From contig NZ_JOFX01000022.1 in assembly GCF_000719345.1 (NCBI RefSeq), forward strand, positions 1-64,000: DNA of 64,000 bases, read 5' to 3'. This document shows, piece after piece, positions 9,819 through 19,718 of this stretch. The first letter of the stretch is position 1; each line of letters opens with the position of its first letter. This stretch comes from Streptomyces sp. NRRL F-2664. GTDB lineage: Bacteria; Actinomycetota; Actinomycetes; Streptomycetales; Streptomycetaceae. The notes under the pieces were generated by a model. It saw nothing but the letters and a program-made list of their open reading frames with translations. It was not told the DNA's origin and did not search any database. The position numbers and the translations under genes are program-made.

Positions 9819-10745
9819 TCAGTGGGAGGCGGCCGAAAAGAGGGTGCGCATCGCCCGGCGCAGGCCGCAGATGTCCGCCACCGGCTCCGGGAAGTCGAAA
9901 CGGGCGTCGAAGGAGCCGCCGCGGGCGCCGCCGGTGAAGCGGACGCGCAGGCCGGCGCGGTCCAGGGCGAGCGGGACGGCGGTCAGGCCCCGCGCCCCGC
10001 GCTCGCCCAGGAGCCCGCACAGCTCGCCGAGCCGGTCGCCGTGGGCGGAGTGCAGGTGCTGGAGCAGCTCGGCCTCGTGCGGCGCCACCGGGTCCGGCTC
10101 GGCGGCGGCCAGGTCGTCGGGGTCCACGCGCTCGGCGCCCCACAGGTCGTCCACCGAGATCTCGCCGACCTCCAGCCGCAGCATCATCCAGGCCGGGCGG
10201 CCGGCGCCCCGGAGCAGCTCGGCGGGGGAGTCGAGGGACTCGCCCAGGCCCAGCAGCTCGCCCACCGGGTCCCGCTCCGCCAGGAGGGCCGCGCACCGGG
10301 CGCGGTCGTCGCCCCGCACCGGCGTCAGCCACCCGGCCAGCCACGCACGGCCTCGGATACGATGGGGCACGGACACCGGCGCCACATCCGTGATCTCGAT
10401 CACGGCGGTGAGGTCGTCGTCCTGGGCGTGAGCGGCTGCCCTGGCAGCCGCGGACTCCCCTGACATCAGGAGAATCACGTCCCCGTCCGGGGTGACGGTC
10501 CGCGCGACCGGCATCCCTGTCCCGAACTCCTCGGCGCTCTGACTGTCACGAGCATCGATCAGCGTGAGGGATACTGAGGCGTTGGACTCTACGAGGGTTC
10601 GTACGCGTTCGGCTCCGGTGAGCTGCCGAACGCCTTCCCTGGGACGCGGCTGACCTTGCTTATCGTCGGCGCAAGCGGATTCTGTTTCGTTGGAATCCGA
10701 ACTGCGTTGCGCACTGGGCAGGGGGATCCCATGTGGTCGAGACAT
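9819..10745 (-). CDS. DUF2470 / split-barrel haem-utilisation-like protein, iron-box controlled
   Basis: 308 residues from ATG 10745, preceded by GAGGAGG at good spacing. The middle (VSLTLIDARD to VIEITDVAPVSVPHRIRGRAWLAGW) resembles the FMN-binding split-barrel fold, and the C-terminal about 90 residues (HEAELLQHLHSAHGDRLGEL onward) match the DUF2470 domain that accompanies haem-oxygenase-like HugZ proteins. The catalytic His of HugZ cannot be placed with certainty. A 19-bp iron box (10760-10778) lies 15 nt upstream of the start, so iron-dependent repression by a DmdR/IdeR-type regulator is likely. Together these suggest a role in haem or iron handling; that is inference. Confidence 0.8.
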   Translation of the reverse strand: MSRPHGIPLPSAQRSSDSNETESACADDKQGQPRPREGVRQLTGAERVRTLVESNASVSLTLIDARDSQSAEEFGTGMPVARTVTPDGDVILLMSGESAAARAAAHAQDDDLTAVIEITDVAPVSVPHRIRGRAWLAGWLTPVRGDDRARCAALLAERDPVGELLGLGESLDSPAELLRGAGRPAWMMLRLEVGEISVDDLWGAERVDPDDLAAAEPDPVAPHEAELLQHLHSAHGDRLGELCGLLGERGARGLTAVPLALDRAGLRVRFTGGARGGSFDARFDFPEPVADICGLRRAMRTLFSAASH

Positions 10746-10759
10746 TACGTCCTCCTCGA

Positions 10760-10778
10760 TAAGGTAAGCCTCACCTAA
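10760..10778 (-). promoter_or_regulatory. Iron box (DmdR1/IdeR-type operator)
   Basis: On the minus strand the site reads TTAGGTGAGGCTTACCTTA, matching the actinobacterial iron-box consensus TTAGGTTAGGCTCACCTAA at 16 of 19 positions. It lies between the divergent DUF2470 gene (start 15 nt away) and rpsD (start 22 nt away), so it is placed to block the former and might touch the latter. Confidence 0.8.
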
Positions 10779-10800
10779 CTTACATGGAGGTAGGTTCCCC

Positions 10801-11412
10801 GTGAACCAGAAGCGACCCAAGGTCAAGAAGTCTCGCGCCCTCGGCATCGCGCTGACGCCGAAGGCCGTCAAGTACTTCGAGGCCCGCCCCTACCCGCCGG
10901 GCGAGCACGGCCGTGGCCGCAAGCAGAACTCGGACTACAAGGTCCGTCTGCTGGAGAAGCAGCGTCTGCGCGCTCAGTACGACATCTCCGAGCGCCAGAT
11001 GGCCCGCGCGTACGACCGCGCCAAGAAGGCCGAGGGCAAGACGGGCGAGGCGCTGGTCGTCGAGCTCGAGCGTCGTCTCGACGCCCTGGTCCTGCGTTCG
11101 GGCATCGCCCGCACGATCTACCAGGCCCGCCAGATGGTCGTTCACGGCCACATCGAGGTCAACGGCGCCAAGGTCGACAAGCCGTCGTTCCGTGTCCGCC
11201 CGGACGACGTCATCACCGTGCGCGAGCGCAGCCGCGAGAAGGTTCCGTTCCAGGTCGCCCGTGAGGGTGGCTACGCAGGCGAGGGCGAGACCCCGCGCTA
11301 CCTGCAGGTCAACCTGAAGGCCCTGGCCTTCCGCCTGGACCGCGACCCGAACCGCAAGGAGATCCCGGTCATCTGCGACGAGCAGCTCGTCGTCGAGTAC
11401 TACGCCCGCTGA
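10801..11412 (+). CDS. rpsD: 30S ribosomal protein S4
   Basis: Primary 16S rRNA-binding protein that nucleates assembly of the 30S body. 203 residues, GTG start with GGAGGT upstream. Family markers: [33 protein letters not shown] at the N-terminus, and an S4 RNA-binding domain ([21 protein letters not shown]) near residues 107-130. There is no zinc-binding Cys cluster, so this is the C- form used by actinobacteria. It stands alone away from the main ribosomal operons, as in other Streptomyces, with its own terminator. Confidence 0.98.
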   Translation: MNQKRPKVKKSRALGIALTPKAVKYFEARPYPPGEHGRGRKQNSDYKVRLLEKQRLRAQYDISERQMARAYDRAKKAEGKTGEALVVELERRLDALVLRSGIARTIYQARQMVVHGHIEVNGAKVDKPSFRVRPDDVITVRERSREKVPFQVAREGGYAGEGETPRYLQVNLKALAFRLDRDPNRKEIPVICDEQLVVEYYAR

Positions 11413-11446
11413 TCCTCCAGCAGGCGTAGCCCTCACAGGCTGGGGG

Positions 11447-11480
11447 AAACCCGCCGCCCCCTCCGGGGGACGGCGGGTTT
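11447..11480 (+). terminator. Intrinsic terminator of rpsD
   Basis: AAACCCGCCG...CGGCGGGTTT stem extended by CCCC/GGGG, with a single bulge, ending in TTTT. It can also act on the convergent minus-strand gene. Confidence 0.88.
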
Positions 11481-11496
11481 TCCGCTTCCCCGGCAG

Positions 11497-13764
11497 CTAC
11501 GGCTGGTCCGCCGGCGCCGTGCTGCGCGCGACCCGGGGGCCGGGCACGCCGCCCCGCTCCACCGGCAGCGGCTTTCGGGCCGCCCCCCGCAGCGCCCGCA
11601 CCACCAGCGACTCCCGGTTCAGCTCCCGCCCCTCGGCCGCGTGCGCGGCGTAGCGGTCGGCCCCGAGCAGCTCGGCCGCCCGCTCCCGGCACATCAGCCG
11701 CGGGGCGTTGAAGTACCCCGAGCCGAACAACTGCAGCCCCACCCCGCCCCACAGGGGCTCCGCCGCACCCTGGAGCACCGCGGCCTCCGCCGGGTCGCCC
11801 TCCGCGACCGTGACGAGCGCGAGCAGCTCCAGCGCGAGCACGAGCCCCACCAGGTCGTGGAAGACGTGGTTGATCTCCACGCACTCGGTCAGCAGCCGCC
11901 GGGCCTCCTGGGTGCCGCCGGCGTCCAGTGCCGCGTAGGCCAGCACGTACAGCGCGTACGCCTTCGTCCAGCGCTCCCCGCGCTCCTCGCAGATCTCCCG
12001 GACCTCCCCGCACAGTGCGAGCGCGCCCGGCACGTCGCCGAGGAAGGCCAGCGCCATCCCCAGCTCCACCTGGCACATCAGGACGTTGCTGTTCAGCTCC
12101 CCGGCCGCCCGGTACTGCTCCAGCGCCCCGCCGAGCAGCTCCCGGGCCCGGGCCATGTCGTCCGAGACCAGGGCCAGACACCCCAGGCGGTGCACCGCGT
12201 ACGCCGCGGCCACCCGGTTCCCGCTGCGTTCCGCCCCGTCCCGGCACTCGTACAGGGCGCCCATCGAGGCCGTCGCGTCGCCCTGGAGGGCCGCCACGTA
12301 GCCCAGCACCCACAGGGCCTTCAGGCGTGAGCTCTCGTACTCCGTCACCGCCCCGCCCGCGGCCCCCAGGCTCCGGTCCAGCCAGTGCCGACCCTCGGTG
12401 AGGCGCCCGCAGCCCGCCCAGAAGAACCACAGGGTGCCCGCCAGGTACTGGCCCAGGTGCAGCTCGTCCGGCTCGTCGAGGCAGCACTCCAGGGCGAGCC
12501 GCAGGTTCGGCAGCTCCGCCTCCACCAGCGCGGCCACCTCGTGCTGGCGCGGGCTGAACCAGTCCAGCTCGCACCAGGTCGCCAGCCCCATGTACCAGTC
12601 CCGGTGCCGGCGCCGCAGCCGCACCGCGTCGCCCAGCGACTCCAGCCAGCCCGCTCCGTACAGCCGTACGGTCTCCAGCATCCGCAGGCGCACCCCCGCG
12701 GGCGTCTCCTCCCGGACCAGGAGGGACTGGGCGAGGAGCTCGCCCAGGAGGTCCAGGATCCCCTCCACCGGCAGGTCGGGACCGGCGCACACGTACTCCG
12801 CGGCGTCCAGGTCGAACTGACCGGCGAAGACCGACAACCGCGCCCACAGCAGCCGCTGCGCCGGGGTGCACAGCTCATGGCTCCAGCCGATGGCCGTCCG
12901 CAGCGCGCGGTGCCGCGGCAGGCCACCGCGCGCACCGCCGGTGAGCAGGCCGAAGCGGTCGTCCAGCCGGGCCAGCACCTGGGCCGGGGACAAGGTCCGC
13001 AACCGGCACGCCGCCAGCTCCAGGGCGAGGGGGATTCCGTCCAGGCGGGCGCACACCTCCGCCAGCACCACCCGGTCGGCGTCGCTCACCGCGAAGTCCG
13101 GGTCGGCGGCGGACGCCCGCGCGAGCAGCAGCGCCAGCGCCTCCTCGGGGGCCGGCGGGGCGAGCGGGAACGTCCGCTCCCCCTCCACGTCCAGCGGGCG
13201 CCGGCCCGCCGCCAGCACCCGCAGCCCGGGGGAGCGCCGCAGCAGCTCCCGCACCAGCCCGGCGGTCTCCTCCACCAGCTGCTCGAAGCCGTCCAGGACC
13301 AGCAGCAGCCGCTTGCCGGCCAGGTGCTCGGCCAGCACGGTCCGCGGCGGCCGGGTGGTGTGGTCGGTGAGCCCGAGCGCCTCCGACACGGTCAGCTCCA
13401 GCAGCGACGGATCCCGTACGCAGGCCAGCTCGACCAGCCAGACCCCGTCGCAGTAGCGTTCCTGCCCCGGCCTACGCGCCTCCTGCGCGCCGTGCACACC
13501 CTGCGCCCCGCCGTCCGCCGGTACCTCCTGCGGCTCGGGCGCCTCCTGCGCGTCCCACTCCTCCGCAGCCGCCCCGGCGGCCGACCGCGCCGCCGCCAGC
13601 ACCAGCCGGGACTTCCCGACCCCGCCCACACCGGTCACGGTCACCAGCCGCGAGGCCTCCAGGAGCCGCCCCACCTCGGCGAGTTCGGCACCCCGCCCGA
13701 TGAACCCGCTCAGCTCCGAGGGAAGATTGCCCCGGGCGGTCTGTCGAAGGGGTCTGTGTCGCAT
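11497..13764 (-). CDS. NB-ARC-type ATPase with TPR-like repeats, no DNA-binding domain
   Basis: 755 residues from ATG 13764; no good ribosome site is visible, and an in-frame start lies 36 codons upstream. The N-terminus has the AfsR/LuxR-family signature LPSELSGFIGRGAEL, Walker A GVGGVGKS (residues 45-52) and a Walker B-like LLLVLDGFEQL (about 153-163), then a winged-helix-like part (RALRTAIGWSHELCTPAQR) and Ala/Leu-rich helical repeats to the end. Residues about 69-105 are a Glu/Gln/Gly-rich insertion. Relatives usually carry a SARP or LuxR DNA-binding domain; neither end has one here. A signalling or partner-dependent regulatory role is inferred; targets unknown. Confidence 0.72.
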   Translation of the reverse strand: MRHRPLRQTARGNLPSELSGFIGRGAELAEVGRLLEASRLVTVTGVGGVGKSRLVLAAARSAAGAAAEEWDAQEAPEPQEVPADGGAQGVHGAQEARRPGQERYCDGVWLVELACVRDPSLLELTVSEALGLTDHTTRPPRTVLAEHLAGKRLLLVLDGFEQLVEETAGLVRELLRRSPGLRVLAAGRRPLDVEGERTFPLAPPAPEEALALLLARASAADPDFAVSDADRVVLAEVCARLDGIPLALELAACRLRTLSPAQVLARLDDRFGLLTGGARGGLPRHRALRTAIGWSHELCTPAQRLLWARLSVFAGQFDLDAAEYVCAGPDLPVEGILDLLGELLAQSLLVREETPAGVRLRMLETVRLYGAGWLESLGDAVRLRRRHRDWYMGLATWCELDWFSPRQHEVAALVEAELPNLRLALECCLDEPDELHLGQYLAGTLWFFWAGCGRLTEGRHWLDRSLGAAGGAVTEYESSRLKALWVLGYVAALQGDATASMGALYECRDGAERSGNRVAAAYAVHRLGCLALVSDDMARARELLGGALEQYRAAGELNSNVLMCQVELGMALAFLGDVPGALALCGEVREICEERGERWTKAYALYVLAYAALDAGGTQEARRLLTECVEINHVFHDLVGLVLALELLALVTVAEGDPAEAAVLQGAAEPLWGGVGLQLFGSGYFNAPRLMCRERAAELLGADRYAAHAAEGRELNRESLVVRALRGAARKPLPVERGGVPGPRVARSTAPADQP

Positions 13765-13925
13765 GGGACACGGAGCGTACTGGTCCGGATGCGCTGCGTC
13801 CAAGACGGGGCCCTCCGGTCCCGCATCGGGGTACGGCCGGGTATCCCCGGCGCGATAGGGTCGGAGGACCATTTGTAGGAATCGCTGCTGCCGGCGGTTC
13901 GGGTACAGACAGAGAGCGGTGGGAC

Positions 13926-14366
13926 GTGTCCGGTGTAGAGGTGGCCGGGATCATCGTGGCCGTCTTCTGGGCCATCCTGATCTCCTTCCTCGCCGTCGCC
14001 CTGGTGCGGCTGGCGCAGGTGCTCAGGGCGGCCACCAGGCTGGTGTCGGAAGTGACCGACCAGGCCGTACCGCTCCTGGCCGACGCCTCCAGCACCGTCC
14101 GCTCCGCCCGCACCCAGCTCGACCGGGTCGACGCCATCGCGAGCGACGTCCAGGAGGTCACCTCCAACGCCTCCGCGCTGTCCTCCACCGTGGCCACCGC
14201 CTTCGGCGGACCGCTCGTGAAGGTCGCCGCCTTCGGCTACGGCGTCCGCAAGGCGCTGGGCAGGGGGGACGCCGCCCGGGACGGCGCGCCGCCGAAGGCA
14301 TCCCGCCGTACTGTGATCGTTGGCCGAACGGTGCCGGCCGCCCGGCGCCGGAAGCAGAAGGACTGA
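13926..14366 (+). CDS. DUF948 domain-containing membrane protein
   Basis: 146 residues from GTG 13926. One N-terminal membrane helix (VAGIIVAVFWAILISFLAVALV) is followed by an amphipathic helical stretch with regularly spaced Ala/Val/Leu (TDQAVPLLADASSTVRSARTQLDRV), the DUF948 pattern that resembles the helical linkers of chemoreceptors, and a basic tail (AARRRKQKD). The function is unknown. It precedes a second small membrane-associated gene and alaS with short gaps, an arrangement conserved in Streptomyces, so these are probably one operon. Confidence 0.85.
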   Translation: MSGVEVAGIIVAVFWAILISFLAVALVRLAQVLRAATRLVSEVTDQAVPLLADASSTVRSARTQLDRVDAIASDVQEVTSNASALSSTVATAFGGPLVKVAAFGYGVRKALGRGDAARDGAPPKASRRTVIVGRTVPAARRRKQKD

Positions 14367-14374
14367 GACCGCCG

Positions 14375-14719
14375 ATGTTCCGCCGAGCCTTCTGGTTCAC
14401 CGCAGGCGCAGCCGCCGGCGTGTGGGCCACCACCAAGGTCAACCGCCGGCTGAAGCAGCTGACGCCGGAGAGTCTCGCGGCCCAGGCCGCCGACAAGGCC
14501 GTGGAGGCGGGTCACCGCCTCAAGGACTTCGCCCTCGACGTGCGCGCGGGAATGACGCAGCGCGAGGACGAGCTGAACGATGCACTGGGGCTCCACCAGG
14601 ACCCCGACCGGCCCGACAACGTCACCGCCCTCCCCGGGCCGCGGCGCCTTCGGGCCATCGAGAACGACCAGACCAACCCCCGACCAAAGCTTTCGTACAA
14701 CCGGAATGAGGACCACTGA
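14375..14719 (+). CDS. Small conserved protein of the alaS operon (DUF6167-like)
   Basis: 114 residues from ATG 14375, 8 nt after the DUF948 stop. It has a hydrophobic N-terminus ([21 protein letters not shown]) that may insert in the membrane, then a charged helical segment ([20 protein letters not shown]). It looks like the family Streptomyces annotations call DUF6167. Its TGA shares one base with the alaS start (TGATG), indicating coupled translation. No biochemical role is known. Confidence 0.82.
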   Translation: MFRRAFWFTAGAAAGVWATTKVNRRLKQLTPESLAAQAADKAVEAGHRLKDFALDVRAGMTQREDELNDALGLHQDPDRPDNVTALPGPRRLRAIENDQTNPRPKLSYNRNEDH

Positions 14720-17388
14720 TGGAGTCGGCTGAAATCCGCCGCCGCTGGCTGAGCTTCTTCGAGGAGCGCGGTCACGCCGTTGTCCCTTCGGCGTCGCTCA
14801 TCGCGGACGACCCGACTCTGCTGCTGGTCAACGCGGGCATGGTCCCCTTCAAGCCGTACTTCCTCGGCGAGACCAAGCCCCCGGCCCCCCGGGCCACCAG
14901 CGTGCAGAAGTGCGTCCGTACCCCGGACATCGAAGAGGTCGGCAAGACCACCCGCCACGGCACGTTCTTCCAGATGTGCGGCAACTTCTCCTTCGGGGAC
15001 TACTTCAAGGAAGGCGCCATCAAGTACGCCTGGGAGCTGCTGACCAGCTCCGTGGCGGACGGCGGCTACGGCCTGGAGCCGGAGAAGCTCTGGATCACGG
15101 TCTACCTCGACGACGACGAGGCCGAGCAGATCTGGCGCGAGAAGATCGGCGTCCCCGCGGAGCGCATCCAGCGCCTGGGCAAGAAGGACAACTTCTGGTC
15201 CATGGGCGTCCCCGGCCCCTGCGGCCCCTGCTCCGAGATCAACTACGACCGCGGTCCGGAGTTCGGCGTCGAGGGCGGCCCCGCCGTCAACGACGAGCGC
15301 TACGTGGAGATCTGGAACCTGGTCTTCATGCAGTACGAGCGCGGCGCCGGCGAGGGCAAGGAGGACTTCCCGATCCTCGGGGACCTGCCCTCCAAGAACA
15401 TCGACACCGGTCTCGGCCTCGAGCGCCTCGCCATGATCCTGCAGGGCGTGCAGAACATGTACGAGACCGACACCCTGCGCGTGGTGATGGACAAGGCCAC
15501 CGAGCTGACCGGCGTCCGGTACGGCGCGGCCCAGGACACCGACGTCTCGATGCGCGTGGTCGCCGACCACATGCGCACCTCCGTCATGCTCATCGGCGAC
15601 GGCGTCACCCCCGGCAACGAGGGCCGCGGCTACGTGCTGCGCCGCATCATGCGCCGCGCCGTCCGCAACATGCGCCTCATGGGCGCCACCGGCCCGGTCG
15701 TCCAGGACCTCATCGACGTCGTGATCGACACGATGGGGCAGCAGTACCCGGAGCTCATCACCGACCGCAAGCGCATCGAGACCGTCGCGCTCGCCGAAGA
15801 GGCCGCCTTCCTCAAGGCGCTCAAGGGCGGCACGAACATCCTCGACACCGCCGTCACCGAGACCAAGGCCGCCGGCGGCACCGTCCTGTCCGGCGACAAG
15901 GCGTTCCTGCTCCACGACACCTGGGGCTTCCCGATCGACCTCACCCTGGAGATGGCCGCCGAGCAGGGCCTCTCCGTGGACGAGGCGGGCTTCCGCCGTC
16001 TGATGCAGGAGCAGCGCGACCGCGCCAAGGCCGACGCGAAGGCCAAGAAGACCGGCCACGCCGACGTCTCCGCCTACCGCGAGATCGCCGACAGCGCCGG
16101 CGCCACCGAGTTCACGGGTTACGCCACCAACCAGGGCGAGTCCACCATCGTCGGCCTGCTGGTCAACGGCGTCTCCGCGCCCGCCGCCTCCGAGGGCGAC
16201 GACGTCGAGGTCGTCCTGGACCGTACGCCCTTCTACGCCGAGGGCGGCGGCCAGCTCGCCGACCAGGGCCGCATCAAGCTCGACTCGGGCGCCGTCATCG
16301 TCGTGCGCGACGTGCAGCAGCCCGTCCCGGGCGTCTCCGTGCACAAGGGCTCCGTCCAGGTCGGCGAGGTCACGGTCGGCGCCTCCGCCTACGCCGCCAT
16401 CGACGTCCACCGCCGCCGGGCCATCGCCCGCGCCCACTCGGCCACCCACCTGACCCACCAGGCGCTGCGCGACGCCCTCGGACCCACGGCCGCCCAGGCC
16501 GGTTCCGAGAACAGCCCCGGCCGTTTCCGCTTCGACTTCGGCTCCCCGAACGCCGTCCCCGGCTCGGTGCTCACCGACGTGGAGCAGAAGATCAACGACG
16601 TGCTCTCGCGCGAGCTCGACGTCACCGCCGAGATCATGAGCATCGACGAGGCGAAGAAGCAGGGAGCCATCGCCGAGTTCGGCGAGAAGTACGGCGAGCG
16701 CGTGCGCGTCGTGACCATCGGCGACTTCTCCAAGGAGCTGTGCGGCGGCACGCACGTCGGCAACACCGCCCAGCTGGGTCTGGTGAAGCTGCTCGGCGAG
16801 TCCTCCATCGGCTCCGGCGTGCGCCGCGTCGAGGCCCTCGTCGGCGTGGACGCGTACAACTTCCTCGCCAAGGAGCACACGGTCGTCGCCCAGCTCCAAG
16901 AGCTGGTCAAGGGCCGTCCGGAGGAGCTGCCGGAGAAGATCTCCGCCATGCTCGGCAAGCTGAAGGACGCCGAGAAGGAGATCGAGAAGTTCCGCGCGGA
17001 GAAGGTGCTCCAGGCCGCTGCGGGGCTCGCCCAGAACGCCCAGGACATCCACGGTGTCGCCCTCGTCGTCGGCCAGGTGACGGACGGCGTCGGCGCCGAC
17101 GACCTGCGCAAGCTGGTCCTCGACGTCCGGGGCCGCATCCCGGGCGACCGGCCGGCCGTCGTGGCCCTGTTCACCGTGGCGAACGACCGCCCGCTGACCG
17201 TCATCGCCACCAACGAGGCCGCCCGCGAGCGCGGTCTCAAGGCGGGCGACCTGGTCCGCACGGCCGCCAAGACCCTCGGCGGCGGTGGTGGCGGCAAGCC
17301 GGACGTCGCCCAGGGCGGCGGCCAGAACCCGGCCGCGGTGCCGGAGGCCATCAGCGCCGTCGAGCGCCTCGTCGTCGAGACGGCCTGA
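14719..17388 (+). CDS. alaS: Alanine-tRNA ligase
   Basis: Charges tRNA-Ala and edits mischarged Ser/Gly. 889 residues, the normal size. Catalytic class II core at the N-terminus ([41 protein letters not shown]), tRNA-recognition middle part, editing domain with the zinc-type HxxxH ([11 protein letters not shown], about residues 574-584) and CGGTHVGNT, then a C-Ala DHHA1 domain ending [19 protein letters not shown] 14719 overlaps the preceding stop. ruvX follows 2 nt after the stop. Confidence 0.98.
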   Translation: MESAEIRRRWLSFFEERGHAVVPSASLIADDPTLLLVNAGMVPFKPYFLGETKPPAPRATSVQKCVRTPDIEEVGKTTRHGTFFQMCGNFSFGDYFKEGAIKYAWELLTSSVADGGYGLEPEKLWITVYLDDDEAEQIWREKIGVPAERIQRLGKKDNFWSMGVPGPCGPCSEINYDRGPEFGVEGGPAVNDERYVEIWNLVFMQYERGAGEGKEDFPILGDLPSKNIDTGLGLERLAMILQGVQNMYETDTLRVVMDKATELTGVRYGAAQDTDVSMRVVADHMRTSVMLIGDGVTPGNEGRGYVLRRIMRRAVRNMRLMGATGPVVQDLIDVVIDTMGQQYPELITDRKRIETVALAEEAAFLKALKGGTNILDTAVTETKAAGGTVLSGDKAFLLHDTWGFPIDLTLEMAAEQGLSVDEAGFRRLMQEQRDRAKADAKAKKTGHADVSAYREIADSAGATEFTGYATNQGESTIVGLLVNGVSAPAASEGDDVEVVLDRTPFYAEGGGQLADQGRIKLDSGAVIVVRDVQQPVPGVSVHKGSVQVGEVTVGASAYAAIDVHRRRAIARAHSATHLTHQALRDALGPTAAQAGSENSPGRFRFDFGSPNAVPGSVLTDVEQKINDVLSRELDVTAEIMSIDEAKKQGAIAEFGEKYGERVRVVTIGDFSKELCGGTHVGNTAQLGLVKLLGESSIGSGVRRVEALVGVDAYNFLAKEHTVVAQLQELVKGRPEELPEKISAMLGKLKDAEKEIEKFRAEKVLQAAAGLAQNAQDIHGVALVVGQVTDGVGADDLRKLVLDVRGRIPGDRPAVVALFTVANDRPLTVIATNEAARERGLKAGDLVRTAAKTLGGGGGGKPDVAQGGGQNPAAVPEAISAVERLVVETA

Positions 17389-17390
17389 CC

Positions 17391-17861
17391 ATGACACTGC
17401 GCCGCGGCCGCCGACTGGCCATCGACGTCGGGGACGCCCGGATCGGGGTCGCGTCCTGCGACCCGGACGGGGTGTTGGCCACACCGGTGGAAACCGTTCC
17501 CGGGCGGGACGTCCCCTCCGCCCACCGGCGGCTGCGGCAGCTCGTCGAGGAGTACGAGCCCCTCGAAGTCGTCGTCGGCCTCCCCCGCTCGCTCAGCGGG
17601 CGGGAGGGGCCGGCCGCGGCCAAGGTGCGCGCCTTCGCGGGTGAACTCGCCAAGGGCATCAAGCCGGTGACGGTCCGTCTGGTGGACGAGCGGATGACCA
17701 CGGTCACCGCCGCCCAAGGTCTGAGGGCCTCCGGGAGGAACGCGAAGAAGGGGCGTTCGGTCATCGACCAGGCCGCCGCTGTGGTGATCCTTCAGAACGC
17801 TCTTGAGACCGAACGGGTATCAGGTAATCCGCCCGGCGAGTGCGTCGAAGTGGTTGTCTGA
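17391..17861 (+). CDS. ruvX: Putative pre-16S rRNA nuclease / Holliday-junction resolvase-like YqgF
   Basis: 156 residues, ATG 17391. RNase H-like fold with LAIDVGDARIGVASCDPDG (first catalytic Asp), VVVGLPRSLSGREGPAA, and the Glu of LVDERMTTV and Asp of SVIDQAAAVVILQNAL that complete the acidic site. E. coli YqgF matures the 5' end of 16S rRNA; a resolvase role was proposed earlier. Lies between alaS and mltG, 2 nt after alaS, as in many bacteria. Confidence 0.93.
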   Translation: MTLRRGRRLAIDVGDARIGVASCDPDGVLATPVETVPGRDVPSAHRRLRQLVEEYEPLEVVVGLPRSLSGREGPAAAKVRAFAGELAKGIKPVTVRLVDERMTTVTAAQGLRASGRNAKKGRSVIDQAAAVVILQNALETERVSGNPPGECVEVVV

Positions 17862-17990
17862 TCGCGATACGGTAACGTTCCGCGCGATGAGACGGCATTC
17901 GAACAGCCGTCGCCCACCGTCAAAGAGGCGGAACCGGGTGCCATGGACGACGGGGTCCGCGGCCTCGCGTCTCGCGGCTCTAGGGGACCG

Positions 17991-19712
17991 ATGACTGAGT
18001 ATGGCCGGGGCCGTGGCCCCGAACCCTGGCACCCCGAGGACCCCCTGTACGGGGACCAGGGGTGGACCGGGCACCAGACCCAGCAGGGCCAGGTGCCGTA
18101 CGCCGGTGCCCCGCAGCAGGAGTACCAGCAGCCGTCCCACTACCAGCAGCAGCACCCCCAGCAGCCGCAGTACCAGGAGTACCAGCAGTACCCCGAGTAC
18201 CAGCAGCAGTACGGGCAGCAGCAGTACGCCCAGCAGCAGCCGCAGCAGGGGTACGCCCAGCCCCAGCAGGGCTACGCGCCGCAGCAGGCCCAGCAGTACG
18301 CGCAGCAGCCGGCCGGCTACGACGACCAGGGCTGGGACACCGGCCAGGGCCAGTACACGGCCGCGGTGCAGACCGACCCGTATGCCGGCGCGGACTACGC
18401 CCAGCACCCGTCGGCGGGCTATCCGGGGGAGACCCCCGACCTCTACGGCACGGACGAGGCCTACCCGCCGCCGCAGCCGCCGGGCCGGCGCCACCTGGAG
18501 CCGGAACCGGTCGAGCAGGAGGAGCCCGAGGAGGAGCTCGCCGGTGGTGCGGGCGGCCGCGACGACGACGGTGACGAGCCCACGGGCCGCCGCGGCGGCC
18601 GTTCGTCCAAGGGCGGCAAGCCCAAGCAGCGCAGCGGCACGGCCTGCCTGCTCGCCGCCGTGGTCATCCTCGGCGTGGTCGGTGGCGGCGGCTACTACGG
18701 CTACACCTACATCAAGGACCGCTTCGCCCCCGCCGCGGACTTCGCGGGCGAGGGCGCCGGCGAGATCGTCGACGTCGAGATCCCCAAGGGAGCGGGCCTG
18801 GGGCAGATGGGCCGCATCCTCAAGGAGGCGGGCGTCGTCGCCAGTGCGCAGGCCTTCGTCGACGCGGCGAACGCCAATCCCAAGGGCAAGTCCATCCAGC
18901 CCGGCGTCTACCCGATGAACAAGAAGATGTCGGCTGCGGCCGCCGTCGCGCTGATGATCGACCCCACCAAGCTGAACGTCATCACCGTCACCGAGGGCAT
19001 GCGCAACTCGAAGGTGTACGAGGCGATCGACAAGAAGCTGGGCAAGCCGGACGGCACCACCAAGGACATCGCCCTGCGCGAGGCCAAGAACCTGGGGCTG
19101 CCCGCCTGGGCCGGGAACAACCCGAAGCTCATGGACCCGCTCGAAGGCTTCCTGTTCCCGACGCGCTACGACCTCAGCAAGGACAGCACCCCGGAGTCGC
19201 TGCTCAAGCAGATGGTCAAGGAAGCCAGCGACAAGTACGCGGAGCTGGGCATCGAGGCCAAGGCCAAGGAGCTGGGGCTGGAGAACCCGCTCCAGGTCGT
19301 CACGGTCGCCAGCCTCGTCAACGCCGAGGGCAAGAACCACGACGACTTCCGCAAGATGTCCGAGGTCGTCTACAACCGCATGAAGAAGACCAACGACGTC
19401 ACGAACCAGAAGATCGAGTTCGACTCGACGTACAACTACGCCAAGAACCAGAGCGAGATCAACTTCAACCTCAAGGAAGCCCAGGCGTTCAACAACCCGT
19501 ACAACACCCACTTCATCAAGGGGCTGCCCGTCGGCCCGATCGGGAACCCGGGCATGGACGCCCTTACCGCTACGCTCAACCCGGACCACGGCGGCTGGAT
19601 GTTCTTCGTGTCGGTCGACGGCAACACGACGACCTTCACCAAGACCTACGACGAGCACCTCAAGCTCGTCGCCGAGTTCCAGGAACGGCAGAAGCAGAAG
19701 AACGGCGGGTAG
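17991..19712 (+). CDS. mltG: Endolytic murein transglycosylase MltG with long Gln/Tyr-rich cytoplasmic N-terminus
   Basis: Cuts nascent glycan strands at the membrane and so sets peptidoglycan chain length. 573 residues from ATG 17991 (AGGGGA just upstream); ATG 17943 would add 16 residues but has a poorer site. Residues about 25-110 are Gln/Tyr/Pro-rich low complexity (QQQYGQQQY type), followed by an acidic stretch and a membrane helix at about 219-240 (LLAAVVILGVVGGGGYYGY). The extracellular YceG domain contains ASLVNAEGKNHDDF; E446 aligns with the catalytic Glu218 of E. coli MltG by my alignment. The N-terminus differs strongly from proteobacterial forms but is typical of Streptomyces. Confidence 0.93.
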   Translation: MTEYGRGRGPEPWHPEDPLYGDQGWTGHQTQQGQVPYAGAPQQEYQQPSHYQQQHPQQPQYQEYQQYPEYQQQYGQQQYAQQQPQQGYAQPQQGYAPQQAQQYAQQPAGYDDQGWDTGQGQYTAAVQTDPYAGADYAQHPSAGYPGETPDLYGTDEAYPPPQPPGRRHLEPEPVEQEEPEEELAGGAGGRDDDGDEPTGRRGGRSSKGGKPKQRSGTACLLAAVVILGVVGGGGYYGYTYIKDRFAPAADFAGEGAGEIVDVEIPKGAGLGQMGRILKEAGVVASAQAFVDAANANPKGKSIQPGVYPMNKKMSAAAAVALMIDPTKLNVITVTEGMRNSKVYEAIDKKLGKPDGTTKDIALREAKNLGLPAWAGNNPKLMDPLEGFLFPTRYDLSKDSTPESLLKQMVKEASDKYAELGIEAKAKELGLENPLQVVTVASLVNAEGKNHDDFRKMSEVVYNRMKKTNDVTNQKIEFDSTYNYAKNQSEINFNLKEAQAFNNPYNTHFIKGLPVGPIGNPGMDALTATLNPDHGGWMFFVSVDGNTTTFTKTYDEHLKLVAEFQERQKQKNGG

Positions 19713-19718
19713 CAGGAC

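Noticed and set aside
9787..9820. Terminator between rarA and the DUF2470 gene
   Set aside because: Only a 5-bp stem with imperfect extensions is found; too weak to annotate.
14512..17484. Long open frame of about 990 codons antisense to alaS
   Set aside because: Arises from GC-rich third positions; Gly/Val/Asp/Leu-rich, with no domain; alaS on the other strand is secure.
18070..18340. CAG-rich tandem repeat as a non-coding microsatellite
   Set aside because: It stays in frame with mltG and encodes the usual Gln/Tyr-rich Streptomyces MltG N-terminus.
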